Shown: piece by piece, positions 20,808 to 29,794 of the stretch | Layout of the letters: every line of letters starts with the position of its first letter | How positions within the stretch are numbered: position 1 is the first letter of the stretch | NCBI RefSeq assembly: GCF_030815855.1 | Contig: NZ_JAUSXG010000001.1 | Location: forward strand, 4,712,001 to 4,776,000 | Source of the DNA: Variovorax paradoxus | GTDB lineage: Bacteria; Pseudomonadota; Gammaproteobacteria; Burkholderiales; Burkholderiaceae_C | DNA: 64,000 nt | Reading direction: 5' to 3' | The notes under the pieces: generated by a model | What the model was told of the DNA's origin: nothing | What the model saw: only the letters and a program-made list of their open reading frames with translations | Database searches by the model: none | Position numbers and translations under genes: made by a program

Positions 20808-21245
20808 ATGAAGAACCTTCGCTACCTGATGATCGCCGGCGTCGTTGCGCTCGGTGCCTGCGCCAACACCTCGACGCCTCCTTCGACCGCTTCCGCCGAG
20901 AACCGGCCCGACCCGACCATCCTGCTGGTGCCGGTGCGCATCGAAGACCCCGCGCTGGCTTCAGGCTGCTGGGCCCAGTTCTATACCGGGCGCAACTTCC
21001 AGGGCGACATGCTCACGCTGGTGGGCCCCGCCGAAGTCCAGAGCATGGACCGGGGCACCGCCAAGCAGCTCAAGCGCGACATCGACAGCGTGAGCGTCGG
21101 TCCGCGCGCGACGCTGCAGGTGTATGAGCACGCGATGTTCAGGGACCGCACCGTCAACTTCCCCGCCAATAGCCGCGAAGGCGGCCTCATGCGCAAGCTG
21201 GGCTTTGGCGGAAGAATCGAGGCGATGAAGCTCAGCTGCTCCTGA
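20808..21245 (+). CDS. Lipoprotein with beta/gamma-crystallin-like domain
   Basis: A 145-residue protein. The lipoprotein signal ends in LGAC, so Cys18 is the likely lipidated residue. After a short Ser/Pro linker comes CWAQFYTGRNFQGDMLTLVG, which resembles the Greek-key start of beta/gamma-crystallin domains. A second unit, YEHAMFRDRTVNFPANS, follows. Related proteins are envelope-associated, and some bind calcium. It is a monocistronic gene convergent with the response regulator. Confidence 0.75.
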   Translation: MKNLRYLMIAGVVALGACANTSTPPSTASAENRPDPTILLVPVRIEDPALASGCWAQFYTGRNFQGDMLTLVGPAEVQSMDRGTAKQLKRDIDSVSVGPRATLQVYEHAMFRDRTVNFPANSREGGLMRKLGFGGRIEAMKLSCS

Positions 21246-21293
21246 GCGCGGCCGTTGCGGGCATTGAGGTCGTCACGCCCGGTTTAACAAGCC

Positions 21294-21974
21294 TCAGGCT
21301 TGCGCCTCGGTCAGCGCCTGCGCGGCCACCACCGCTTCGGTGCGGTTGCGCACATTGAGCGCGCGGAAGATTGCCGCCAGGTGGATCTTGACGGTGCCTT
21401 CGCTGATGCCCAGGCTGCGGCCGATGAGCTTGTTGGGCTTGCCTTGCGACAGCAGCTGCAGCACCTCGACCTGGCGCTCGGTGAGCACGCTGCGCAGATG
21501 CTCCAGCGTGGCCGACGATGCGCCCGCGGCGCGTGCGTCGCCGTTCTGCGTGGGCGCCACGCCGGCCACGATGCCGGGCGGCAGCGCCGTCAGCATCATC
21601 GGCGGTACATACACGCCGCCGGCCAGCACCAGCCGCACGGCCGACAGCATCACCTCGGGCGAATAGGCCTTGGGAATGAAGCCGAGCACGCCGCGTTCGA
21701 GCGCGCTGCGCATGATGGCCGGGTCTTCGTAGCCCGAGAGCACGATGACCGGCACGGCCGGATGGCGGCGGCGGATTTCGTCGATGTGCGCCTGGCCGTC
21801 GGCACCGGGCATGTTGAGATCGATCAGGGCCAGGTCGAGCTCGTCGTTGGCGGCGGCAAGCAATTCGTCGACGCTCATGGCCAGGACGAATTCAATGCCG
21901 GGCTCGAGCTCCGACAACTTGGCCTTGACCGCCTCGATGACGAGCCGGTGGTCGTCGGCGATCAGAATTTTCAT
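21294..21974 (-). CDS. LuxR/NarL-type response regulator
   Basis: A 226-residue regulator. The receiver domain (residues 1-120) has the acidic pair ADDH, the phospho-acceptor Asp52 in LIDLNMPG, and a lysine in FIPKAYSPE. The C-terminal LuxR-type helix-turn-helix includes LTERQVEVLQLLSQGKPNK and GISEGTVKIHL. The ATG at 21974 begins the receiver domain exactly. No histidine kinase gene is nearby, so it is an orphan here. It lies divergent to tssL with 247 bases between, which suggests but does not prove a role in T6SS control. Confidence 0.9.
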   Translation of the reverse strand: MKILIADDHRLVIEAVKAKLSELEPGIEFVLAMSVDELLAAANDELDLALIDLNMPGADGQAHIDEIRRRHPAVPVIVLSGYEDPAIMRSALERGVLGFIPKAYSPEVMLSAVRLVLAGGVYVPPMMLTALPPGIVAGVAPTQNGDARAAGASSATLEHLRSVLTERQVEVLQLLSQGKPNKLIGRSLGISEGTVKIHLAAIFRALNVRNRTEAVVAAQALTEAQA

Positions 21975-22221
21975 GGCGTGTCCCAGTGTCCCAGCGGGCG
22001 TTGAATTCAGCGGAAGCCGACGATACCGGCGATTGCCCCACGCAGCAATACCGCATCTACCCACGAACGGCATAGACCCCAAGCGATATGGCGCCCGCCG
22101 CGCTGCGTTTGGAAGAATGAACGCCCACTCGAAGGAACCGGGGACATAGGCATGCGCCATTGCTGCAGACGCCGGTGCAAGGCATCCTTCACCACGCAAG
22201 CGCAGTGAGCGGGCCCGGTTC

Positions 22222-23562
22222 ATGGCCCGCCTGCTCGACAGTTTTTCGGCCTTCGTCTCGTTCGGCCTTGCCCTGGATGCATCGATTGCTGCATCGGCAG
22301 CCGGCGGCCGCGCCACGCTTTCGCACGATGCTGCGCAGCAACAGGCCCGCCGCCTGCTCGACGCCGCGCGAGCCGCCGCCGGCGCGTCGGGCACGTCCGC
22401 GGGGCAAGTCGAATCCGCGGCCTTTGCCATGGTGGCCTGGATCGACGAAATCCTGGCGCGCCATCCCGGCGCCGGGACCGGCGCCGCGCCGCTCCAGGTG
22501 CAGCTCTTCAACTCGAACAACGCCGCCAGCGAGTTCTTCCATCACCTGTCGGCGCTGACCGCGCAGGACGACGAGGTGCGCGAGGTCTACTGGCACGCGC
22601 TGGTGCACGGCTTCAAGGGCCAGTACTACTTCGAGACCGGCGACCAGGGCGAGCTCGGCAAGCTGAAGGAGCTGCACAGCCGGCAATTGCGGCTCCAGCC
22701 GCTGACGCTCGGCAGCCTGGTGCAGGACCACATCACGCCGCAGCCCTACCGCGTGGCCGACCCGCCGGGACCCTACGATGCGCGGCGCCGCGACCGGGCG
22801 CTGCTGCGCGCCGCGGCTTCGCTCACGCTGCTGCTGCCGCTGCTCTATCTGCTGTGGTGGCAATGGCTCGCCGGTCCGCCCACCGACGAGCCGCCCCTGG
22901 CAGGGCGCATCGAGCAGCATCTGCAAAGCTATGCATGCGCCGACCTCGCCGCCACCGCCGGCAAGGACGGGAGCCTGCGCGTGAGCGGCTTCGTCTCGCT
23001 GCCCGCGGACCTGGACCGGGTCGAGCGCGAGGTGGCTGCGATACCCGGCGCAGGGTCGCCCACGTTCGATGTCGAACTGCGCGTATGGCCGCATTGCGAA
23101 GTCTTCGCCATCCTCAAGCCCTACCAGCTGCGCAACCACGAGAAGGCCCAGGGGCTGGCCGTCGATGTCCCCACCGCCATCAACGGCAGGCTGCGCGAAG
23201 GCGAGAACGTGCGCGTGCAGGTGTGGGCACCGGGCCACGACAGCCACCTGTGGATCGACTACTACACCGCCGACGGCTCCGTCATGCACCTCAACGCCGG
23301 CCAGGCGGCCACGCGGCTGCGCGCCGGCGAACGGCTCGAGCTGGGCCGCGACATTCCCTCCAGCTGGCTCGTGGGGCCGCCGTTCGGGCGCGTCCTGGTC
23401 ACGGCGGTCTCGTCGCCCATGCCGCTCGCCGCACTCGCCGACCGGCCGCCCTTCGAGCTCGCGTCGGCCTATCTGCTGCGGCTGCGCGAAGCGCTCGCGG
23501 CCGGCAAGGGAAGCGAACGGCTGGTGGCCGACTTCGTGTTCCTGGAAACCGTCTCGCGCTGA
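22222..23562 (+). CDS. tssL: T6SS membrane protein TssL with C-terminal DUF4384-like domain
   Basis: TssL (DotU family) is an inner-membrane part of the T6SS membrane complex. The 446-residue product has the cytoplasmic DotU domain (residues 1-175, with AWIDEILARHP and YYFETGDQGELG) and one membrane helix at about 195-217. A periplasmic tail of some 230 residues follows. The tail is not the OmpA-like peptidoglycan domain of other extended TssLs. Its last third (YYTADGSVMHLNAG, PFGRVLVTAVSSPMPL) looks like DUF4384. It is followed after 30 bases by a TssM-like gene. Confidence 0.85.
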   Translation: MARLLDSFSAFVSFGLALDASIAASAAGGRATLSHDAAQQQARRLLDAARAAAGASGTSAGQVESAAFAMVAWIDEILARHPGAGTGAAPLQVQLFNSNNAASEFFHHLSALTAQDDEVREVYWHALVHGFKGQYYFETGDQGELGKLKELHSRQLRLQPLTLGSLVQDHITPQPYRVADPPGPYDARRRDRALLRAAASLTLLLPLLYLLWWQWLAGPPTDEPPLAGRIEQHLQSYACADLAATAGKDGSLRVSGFVSLPADLDRVEREVAAIPGAGSPTFDVELRVWPHCEVFAILKPYQLRNHEKAQGLAVDVPTAINGRLREGENVRVQVWAPGHDSHLWIDYYTADGSVMHLNAGQAATRLRAGERLELGRDIPSSWLVGPPFGRVLVTAVSSPMPLAALADRPPFELASAYLLRLREALAAGKGSERLVADFVFLETVSR

Positions 23563-23592
23563 ACCGCGAAGAAGAACCGAGACGCCATCCCC

Positions 23593-24711
23593 ATGACCGC
23601 CGTTCTTTCGCCCGTGCATCTCTTCTGGCTCCTGCTTGTGCTGTGCCTGGCGGGCTTCGCGCTGCTGTACGGCATGGTTCGCGATGCGGGCCGCGGTGCG
23701 CGCCGGCGCACGCTGCAGCGGCGCATCGACGCGCTCGGTCCCTGGGCCGCCGAAGCCGACGAAGCCGCCGTTCCGGCCATCAAGGAAGCCATGTCCCAGG
23801 CCCAGCAGGCCCGTCGCCAGTCGCCCCAGCAACGCGACGCGCCGGTGCCGTGGTTTCTCTTCGTGGGTGACGCGGCGGCCAACCTGCCGGGGCTGCTGGC
23901 GGCCGCTGGCGCCGAACGCCTTGCGCCGCAAGACAGCGAGCCCTTCGGCGAACCCTACTGGCGCTGGTGGCTGACGGGTTCGCTGACCGCCATCGAGCTC
24001 CATCCGGCCGCCGTGAGCGACAAGGCCAACGAGCCGCACACGCGCGGCCTCTGGCTCCAGTCGCTGCTGGCGCTGGCCGAACGGCGCGAGCGCTTGCCGC
24101 TCAACGGCATGGTGGTGTGCGTTGCAGCGGGCGATCTGCTGCGCACGGACACCGCACATATCAAGCCGCTGGCAGCCAGGATGCGCCGGCTGCTCGAAGA
24201 AGCCGGCGACACCTTGCGCCTGCAGTTGCCCGTCTACCTCGTCGTCACCGGGCTCGAACGATTGGCGGGCTATGCCACCCTGCGCGGCGCATTGCCGCCC
24301 GAGGTGCTGGCGCAAGCCGTCGGCCACCGCCTGGCCGAGCCGCTCGCCGCCAACGACACGGCCGCCGCACGGCTGGATGCCTTGTTCGACCCCATGGCGC
24401 AGCAGCTGCATGCGCTGCGCATGGCGCTGCTGCGAGAGCAGCCGAGCGCATCGGGCCGGCTCGCCATCCATGAGTTCGTCGAGGCAATGCGTGCGCTGCA
24501 ACCCGCGCTCCACCAGGTGGCCGATGCCTTGTTCGAGAGCCATGGACGCGGTTCGCGTGGCCCGCGGTGGCGTGGCCTCTATTTCGCGGCCGCAGCCTCG
24601 GACGCAGCCGGCGGCGCATTCACGGCCGACCTGTTCGGGCGCTTCCTGCCTGCCGACCAGCCGCTCGCGCGGCCGGGCCGTCCACCGAACGCGAGCGCGC
24701 CGCCGCCATGA
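23593..24711 (+). CDS. Short TssM/IcmF-like protein without intact P-loop
   Basis: A 372-residue protein with one N-terminal membrane helix (about residues 8-28). Its cytoplasmic region resembles only the N-terminal, IcmF-related part of TssM: PWFLFVGDAAANLPGLLAAAG, LNGMVVCVAAGDLL and LPVYLVVTGLERLAGY. Full TssM has over 1000 residues and a periplasmic domain. Where many TssMs have a GxxGxGKT Walker A loop, this reads GDAAANLPG. It probably pairs with TssL. Whether it replaces or assists a full TssM elsewhere is unknown. Confidence 0.7.
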   Translation: MTAVLSPVHLFWLLLVLCLAGFALLYGMVRDAGRGARRRTLQRRIDALGPWAAEADEAAVPAIKEAMSQAQQARRQSPQQRDAPVPWFLFVGDAAANLPGLLAAAGAERLAPQDSEPFGEPYWRWWLTGSLTAIELHPAAVSDKANEPHTRGLWLQSLLALAERRERLPLNGMVVCVAAGDLLRTDTAHIKPLAARMRRLLEEAGDTLRLQLPVYLVVTGLERLAGYATLRGALPPEVLAQAVGHRLAEPLAANDTAAARLDALFDPMAQQLHALRMALLREQPSASGRLAIHEFVEAMRALQPALHQVADALFESHGRGSRGPRWRGLYFAAAASDAAGGAFTADLFGRFLPADQPLARPGRPPNASAPPP

Positions 24712-24716
24712 ACAGG

Positions 24717-25229
24717 CTAGTTGCTCTCGACGCGGATCTGGCGGGCGCCGAAGGTCACCGTCATCGCCTGGGCCTTGCCGGTTTGCACCGGGCGCACTTC
24801 GCGCCAGCGCGCACGGTCCAGATCGCGGAACGCCGCCATCACGCCGATGGCCTTGGCATCGGGTGGCAGCGTGAGGTCGAGCTTGCGGGTCTCGCCGGGG
24901 CGCAGCAGCATTTCTTCGCGCTGCACGAGCTCTGCGCCCAGCGTGGCCTGGTCTTTCTCGAACAGCGAGAAGAAGTCCGCGCCTTCGAACGGGCCTGGCG
25001 ACTTCAATGCATACACGCGCACCGTGAGCGGCGAAGCGCGGCCGCGCGCATCGGGATTGGCATCGGCACCCGCAACCAGCGTGACCGACACCGTCGTGAC
25101 CACGGGCTTGGGTGCACAGCCTGCCAGCAGCACACCGGTCAACACCAGGCCCGAGGCCAGTGCAAGGCGCCGCGAGACCGCAGCAAGAGAGCGTCCATAG
25201 GACGAATGGCGTGTACCCAGCGTGCGCAT
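24717..25229 (-). CDS. tssJ: T6SS outer-membrane lipoprotein TssJ
   Basis: TssJ anchors the membrane complex to the outer membrane through TssM. The 170-residue product has a long N-region and a lipobox, VLLAGC. A beta-sandwich domain follows, with SPLTVRVYALKSPGPFEGADFFSLFEKD, typical of TssJ. The ATG at 25229 has GAAGGGA upstream. It is on the minus strand between the tssL and tssA arms, divergent from tssA with 71 bases between. Confidence 0.92.
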   Translation of the reverse strand: MRTLGTRHSSYGRSLAAVSRRLALASGLVLTGVLLAGCAPKPVVTTVSVTLVAGADANPDARGRASPLTVRVYALKSPGPFEGADFFSLFEKDQATLGAELVQREEMLLRPGETRKLDLTLPPDAKAIGVMAAFRDLDRARWREVRPVQTGKAQAMTVTFGARQIRVESN

Positions 25230-25247
25230 GCTATTCCCTTCGTTGCA

Positions 25248-25276
25248 TTGACCGGTTCGGCTGCATCTTTGATTAT
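25248..25276 (+). promoter_or_regulatory. Candidate sigma-70 promoter for tssABC-hcp
   Basis: TTGACC (25248-25253), a 17-base spacer and GATTAT (25271-25276) lie in the 71-base divergent gap between tssJ and tssA. The start of transcription would fall near 25283, 18 bases before the tssA ATG. The match to the consensus is moderate. It is the best promoter-like pair on this arm. Confidence 0.4.
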
Positions 25277-25300
25277 CACCAGCCAACTCGAACAGGCAAC

Positions 25301-26338
25301 ATGCTGACCAACGAACTTGTCGAAGCCCTGCTCACGCCCATCGGCGAGGCATCGCCGTGCGGCGACGATCTGGAGTACGACGCCGCCTTCACCGCACTGG
25401 CGGCGGCTTCGCAGCGCAAGGCCGAGCAGCAGTTCGGCGACACCGTCATTCCCGCGGTGGAACCGGAGTGGCGCGACGTGGCCGAACAGGCCGATGCCAT
25501 CCTGCGCCGCAGCAAGGACGTGCGCGCCGCCGTTCTGCTGCTGCGCGCTGCCACGCGGCTGCAGGGCGTGCCCGGCTTCGTTGCGGGCCTTCAATTGCTG
25601 ACAGGCCTCTTCGACCGCTTCTGGGACGGCATACATCCAACGCTCGATGCCGACGACGACAACGACCCGACCATGCGGCTCAATGCACTGGCACCGCTGT
25701 GGGACGAGAACATGGTGCTGCGCGACCTGTACGACGCGCAGGTGGGCGTGGCGCCCGGCGTGGGACAGATCCGCGTGCGCGACATCGCCATTGCGCACGG
25801 TGCGCTCAACGCCGTGGGCGGCGAAGCCGCCTATTCGATGTCGCAGGTCCAGGGCGGCCTCGAGGCGATGCAGGCGCACCAACCCGAGCGATTGCAGGCC
25901 GCCATGGAAGTGGCTGCGCTGGTCGACAAGCTGCAGGCGCTGCTGCTCGATCGCACCGGTCGCTCCGACGCCATCAACCTCGGCGTATTGCGCACCATCG
26001 GCCGCGTGCTCGCCAAGGCCTGCGGCGCCGCCTCCGGCGTGGCCGGGGCGGGAGAAACGGCGGCGGCGGACGAAGGCACGGCATTGCAGGCTGGCGGCGC
26101 CGGTGCGGCCCGCCCGGCGGCCCTGCGCGGTGAGATTCAGAGCCGCCAGGAAGCGCTGCAGATGCTCGACCGCGTGATCCGCTACCTGGAGCAAGCGGAG
26201 CCCGGCAATCCTGCGCCGCTCCTGATCGACCGCGCCAAGAAGCTCATCGGCGTGAGCTTCCTCGAGATCATGGCCAACCTCGCGCCCAACGCGATGGACA
26301 CGATCGAAAACGTGACGGGCAAGCGCCCGTCCGAATAA
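25301..26338 (+). CDS. tssA: T6SS baseplate/cap protein TssA
   Basis: TssA (ImpA-N family) primes tail assembly and stays at the baseplate or sheath end. The 345-residue product starts MLTNELVEALLTPIGEASPCGDDLEYD, typical of ImpA-N. It has a middle VPGFVAGLQLLTGLFDRFWD, an Ala/Gly-rich linker (about 245-275) and a C-terminal region with QMLDRVIRYLEQAEPGNPAP. The conserved ends and length fit the TssA1 type. The downstream order tssB-tssC-hcp is the classic one. Confidence 0.93.
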   Translation: MLTNELVEALLTPIGEASPCGDDLEYDAAFTALAAASQRKAEQQFGDTVIPAVEPEWRDVAEQADAILRRSKDVRAAVLLLRAATRLQGVPGFVAGLQLLTGLFDRFWDGIHPTLDADDDNDPTMRLNALAPLWDENMVLRDLYDAQVGVAPGVGQIRVRDIAIAHGALNAVGGEAAYSMSQVQGGLEAMQAHQPERLQAAMEVAALVDKLQALLLDRTGRSDAINLGVLRTIGRVLAKACGAASGVAGAGETAAADEGTALQAGGAGAARPAALRGEIQSRQEALQMLDRVIRYLEQAEPGNPAPLLIDRAKKLIGVSFLEIMANLAPNAMDTIENVTGKRPSE

Positions 26339-26398
26339 GGCCTTTCCGTCCCTTTCAGTTCACAGAACCTCCCATTCATCCCCGCAAGGAGCATCGCC

Positions 26399-26911
26399 AT
26401 GTCCAAGAGCAGTCAGAAATTCATCGCCCGCAACCGGGCGCCACGCGTGCAGATCGAATACGACGTGGAACTCTACGGTGCCGAGAAGAAGATCCAGCTG
26501 CCGTTCGTGATGGGCGTGCTGGCCGACCTGTCGGGCAAGCCGGCCGATCCGCTCGCCTCGGTGGCCGATCGCAAGTTCCTGGAGTTCGACGTCGACAACT
26601 TCGATTCGCGCATGAAGGCCATGAAGCCGCGCGCCGCCTTCGCGGTGGAGAACTCGCTGACCGGCGAAGGCGATCTGAAAGTCGAGCTCACTTTCGAGAA
26701 CATGGAGGACTTCTCCCCGGCCGCCGTGGCCCGCAAAGTCGGTGCACTCAACAAGCTCCTCGAAGCGCGCACGCAGCTGTCGAACCTCGTGACCTACATG
26801 GACGGCAAGGGCGGCGCGGAAGAGCTGCTCGCCAAGGTGCTCGAGGACCCCGCGCTGCTGCAGACGCTGGCCGCCAGCAAGAAGCCCGACGACAGCGCGC
26901 CCGCCGCCTGA
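26399..26911 (+). CDS. tssB: T6SS sheath small subunit TssB
   Basis: TssB (VipA) forms the contractile sheath together with TssC. The 170-residue product has NRAPRVQIEYDVE, LPFVMGVLADLSG and the interaction helix near FSPAAVARKVGALNKLLEAR. An AAGGAG site precedes it. It is followed by tssC after 40 bases. Confidence 0.97.
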   Translation: MSKSSQKFIARNRAPRVQIEYDVELYGAEKKIQLPFVMGVLADLSGKPADPLASVADRKFLEFDVDNFDSRMKAMKPRAAFAVENSLTGEGDLKVELTFENMEDFSPAAVARKVGALNKLLEARTQLSNLVTYMDGKGGAEELLAKVLEDPALLQTLAASKKPDDSAPAA

Positions 26912-26951
26912 TCCCTTTCGACAGACCCACCGGATTCCGAGGAGAAACACC

Positions 26952-28448
26952 ATGGCCGACGCACTCGAACAACAGAGCGCACTGAAAGACGTTGCCTATG
27001 CGGGGAGCGACTTCTCGTCGCTGCTGCAAAAGGAATTCAAGCCGCGCAGCGACGAAGCCAAGAGCGCCGTCGAAGCCGCGGTGCTCACGCTCGCGCAGCA
27101 GGCGCTGAGCAACAGCACCGTGATCGGCAAGGACGTGACCAAGTCGATCCAGGCCATGATTGCCGCGATCGACGCCAAGCTCACCGAGCAGGTCAACAAG
27201 GTCATTCACCACCCCGAGTACCAGAAGCTCGAGAGCGCATGGCGCGGCCTGCACTACATGGTGAACAACACCGAGACCGACGAGAACCTCAAGATCCGCG
27301 TGATGGACATCTCCAAGCAGGAGTTGGCCAAGAACCTGAAGAAGTTCAAGGGCGCGGCATGGGACCAGAGCCCGATGTTCAAGAAGATCTACGAACAGGA
27401 GTACGGTCAGTTCGGCGGCGAGCCCTTCGGCGCCATCGTCGGCGACTACCACTTCGACCAGAGCCCGCCGGATGTGGAACTGCTCGGCGAGATGGCCAAG
27501 CTCGCCGCCTCCGCGCATGCGCCCTTTATCACCGGCGCCAGCCCGAACCTGATGCAGATGGAATCGTGGCAGGAACTCGCCAACCCGCGCGACCTGACCA
27601 AGATCTTTCTCACGCCCGAATACGCCGGCTGGCGCAGCCTGCGCGAGTCGGACGACTCCAAGTACCTGGGGCTGTGCATGCCGCGCTTCCTCGCGCGCAC
27701 GCCCTATGGCGCCAACACCAATCCGGTGGAGGAGTTCGACTTCGAGGAAGACACCGCCGGAGCCGACCACAGCAAGTACGCCTGGGCGAATGCGGCCTAT
27801 GCGATGGCGACCAACATCAACCGCTCGTACAAGCTCTACGGCTGGGGTTCGCGCATCCGCGGCATCGAGTCGGGCGGCGCGGTGGAGAACCTGCCGCTGC
27901 ACACCTTCCCGAGCGACGACGGCGGCGTGGACCAGAAGTGCCCCACCGAAATCGCCATCAGCGACCGGCGCGAGGCCGAGCTCTCCAAGGCCGGGCTGCT
28001 GTCGATGATCCACCGCAAGAACTCCGACTTCGCGGCCTTCATCGGCGCGCAGTCGCTGAACAAGCCGGCGGAATACGACGACCCCGACGCCACGGCCAAT
28101 GCCAACCTGGCGGCACGCCTGCCCTATCTCTTTGCCTGCAACCGCTTTGCGCACTACCTCAAGTGCATCGTGCGCGACAAGGTCGGCAGCTTCAAGGAGC
28201 GCGAGGACATGCAGCGCTGGCTCAACAAATGGATCATGAACTACGTCGACGGCGATCCGGCCAATTCGTCGGAGATCACGAAGTCGCAGAAGCCGCTGGC
28301 GGCTGCCGAGGTGGTGGTGGAAGAGGTCGAAGGCAACCCGGGCTACTACACCTCCAAGTTCTTCCTGCGCCCGCACTACCAGCTCGAAGGTCTCACGGTC
28401 TCGCTGCGGCTGGTCTCCAAGCTGCCGACGGCCAAGGGCGCCGGCTGA
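26952..28448 (+). CDS. tssC: T6SS sheath large subunit TssC
   Basis: TssC (VipB) is the main sheath protein whose contraction drives the tube. The 498-residue product shows KLESAWRGLHYMVNNTETDE, GEPFGAIVGDYHFDQSP, CMPRFLARTPYG and the C-terminal FFLRPHYQLEGLTVSLRLVS. Length and ends match the family. It is followed by hcp after 152 bases. Confidence 0.98.
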   Translation: MADALEQQSALKDVAYAGSDFSSLLQKEFKPRSDEAKSAVEAAVLTLAQQALSNSTVIGKDVTKSIQAMIAAIDAKLTEQVNKVIHHPEYQKLESAWRGLHYMVNNTETDENLKIRVMDISKQELAKNLKKFKGAAWDQSPMFKKIYEQEYGQFGGEPFGAIVGDYHFDQSPPDVELLGEMAKLAASAHAPFITGASPNLMQMESWQELANPRDLTKIFLTPEYAGWRSLRESDDSKYLGLCMPRFLARTPYGANTNPVEEFDFEEDTAGADHSKYAWANAAYAMATNINRSYKLYGWGSRIRGIESGGAVENLPLHTFPSDDGGVDQKCPTEIAISDRREAELSKAGLLSMIHRKNSDFAAFIGAQSLNKPAEYDDPDATANANLAARLPYLFACNRFAHYLKCIVRDKVGSFKEREDMQRWLNKWIMNYVDGDPANSSEITKSQKPLAAAEVVVEEVEGNPGYYTSKFFLRPHYQLEGLTVSLRLVSKLPTAKGAG

Positions 28449-28600
28449 AAAGTCCTTCGGTTTTTCTTGAAATTCCCGGTTCCGTTTCGTTCTCTCAGTA
28501 GCTGCCGCGCATCGCTCCCAAAGGCAACTTGCCGGCAGCCCTTGTCTTCATCTCGATCATCAACCGCCCGAGCGCAAATCGGGCTCCAAGGAGTAGGAAC

Positions 28601-29080
28601 ATGTCTTCTGACTTTCACATCAAGCTCGACGGCGTCAAGGGCGAGTCGTCCCACAAGGACCACAAGGACGAGATCGAGATCTCGTCGTGGACCTGGAACG
28701 TGAGCAACGCGTCGGGCGCGGGCTCCGGCGGCGGTTCGGGCAAGGGCAAGGCCACGCCGGGCGAGTTCCACTTCACGCACACCTACGACAAGGCCTCCCC
28801 GGTGCTGGCCAAGAATTGCGTGAGCGGCAAGCACTTCAAGGACATGATCCTGACCTGCCGCAAGGCGGGCGAAGGCCAGCAGGAGTACCTCAAGGTCACG
28901 CTCAAGGAAGTCTTCGTCTCGCTGGTGGGCCCCGGCGGCGCCCAGGGCGGCGACGTGCAGGAACAGGTGTCCTGCTCGTTCAAGGACATCGAGTTCGCCT
29001 ACAAGGCCCAGGACGACAAGGGCGCGGGCGGCGGCGAAGTCAAGTTCGGCTGGAACGTCGCAACCACCGAAACCCGCTGA
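28601..29080 (+). CDS. hcp: T6SS inner-tube protein Hcp
   Basis: Hcp hexamers stack to form the secreted tube and can carry small effectors. The 159-residue product begins MSSDFHIKLDGVKGESSHKD. It has a Gly-rich loop at about 42-50, GEFHFTHTYDKASPVL, and the C-terminal VKFGWNVATTE. AAGGAG precedes the ATG. It is unlike the second Hcp gene at 56161-56727, so the two probably do not come from recent duplication. Confidence 0.96.
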   Translation: MSSDFHIKLDGVKGESSHKDHKDEIEISSWTWNVSNASGAGSGGGSGKGKATPGEFHFTHTYDKASPVLAKNCVSGKHFKDMILTCRKAGEGQQEYLKVTLKEVFVSLVGPGGAQGGDVQEQVSCSFKDIEFAYKAQDDKGAGGGEVKFGWNVATTETR

Positions 29081-29161
29081 CGGACGACGGACCCGCAGGG
29101 CACGGCATCGGGCGCGCCAGTGCCCGATGCGGTTTCCACGCGTCCTCACCGGAGCAATCCA

Positions 29162-29701
29162 ATGGCATTCAGCACCCCACTCATCGGCCGCAGCGGCGCG
29201 CTGCTCACCGCCTACAACATCGACTGGTCGGCCGGCCGGATCGGTTCCAACACACGTGAAGACGTGATGCTGGTGCAGGCGCTGTTCAAGATCTTCTACT
29301 ACGAGATGCTCGGCTTCAACCACGACCTGGACCCGCCCCCGGGCCAGACCGAGGCGATCACCGTGGACGGCTACTACGGGCCGGTCACGCAGAAGCACAT
29401 CACGCACTTCCAGACGCAGTCGATCGCACTCGGATACAAGGTCCTGCCGGACGGCATCTTCGATCCGTTCCGGGAGCCCGGCGATTCGAGCACGATCAGC
29501 AAGAGCCGCTATGCGCTCGACCTGCTCAACAACGGCTGCGCCAACTTCTGCAAGGAGCAGGGCGTCGACAACTACACCAACCTGCCCAACCGCGAGGACA
29601 TGCCGGCGCTGCTGCGCAACGCGTTGAAGCGAGTCAAGAAGACGGCCAGCAAGTACGCCTCCGGGGGCGCTGCGAGGGTTCCCGTCACGGGCGGCATCTG
29701 A
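29162..29701 (+). CDS. Peptidoglycan-binding-like protein next to hcp
   Basis: A 179-residue protein without a signal peptide. Its central part, EDVMLVQALFKIF then VDGYYGPVTQKHITHFQTQ, matches the PG_binding_1 pattern (DGxxGPxT followed by FQ). The Cys-containing C-terminal third (GCANFCKEQGVDNY) was not recognised. It is the last gene of the plus-strand arm, 81 bases after hcp and just before a strong terminator. Since it lacks an export signal it could be a tube-borne effector or a chaperone; that is speculation. Confidence 0.7.
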   Translation: MAFSTPLIGRSGALLTAYNIDWSAGRIGSNTREDVMLVQALFKIFYYEMLGFNHDLDPPPGQTEAITVDGYYGPVTQKHITHFQTQSIALGYKVLPDGIFDPFREPGDSSTISKSRYALDLLNNGCANFCKEQGVDNYTNLPNREDMPALLRNALKRVKKTASKYASGGAARVPVTGGI

Positions 29702-29728
29702 GCTTCCTTCTGCTGCCGTTCTGGCGGC

Positions 29729-29786
29729 GACCGGGGCCTGAAGCGTCCGTCGCCTGGACGGCGCTTCAGGCCCCGGTCTTTTGTTT
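29729..29786 (+). terminator. Strong Rho-independent terminator closing the plus-strand T6SS arm
   Basis: The arms at 29729-29745 and 29762-29778 are perfectly complementary over 17 bases. After one bulged T they continue for five more pairs (CCGTC/GACGG) around a GCCTG loop, followed by TTTTGTTT. It stands between convergent genes. The T-run serves the plus strand; no comparable run follows on the minus strand. Confidence 0.9.
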
Positions 29787-29794
29787 GAACCCGA

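Noticed and set aside
21288..21302. Inverted repeat CAAGCCT/AGGCTTG at the end of the response regulator
   Set aside because: The loop is one base, the stem seven pairs, and no T-run follows; too weak to call a terminator.
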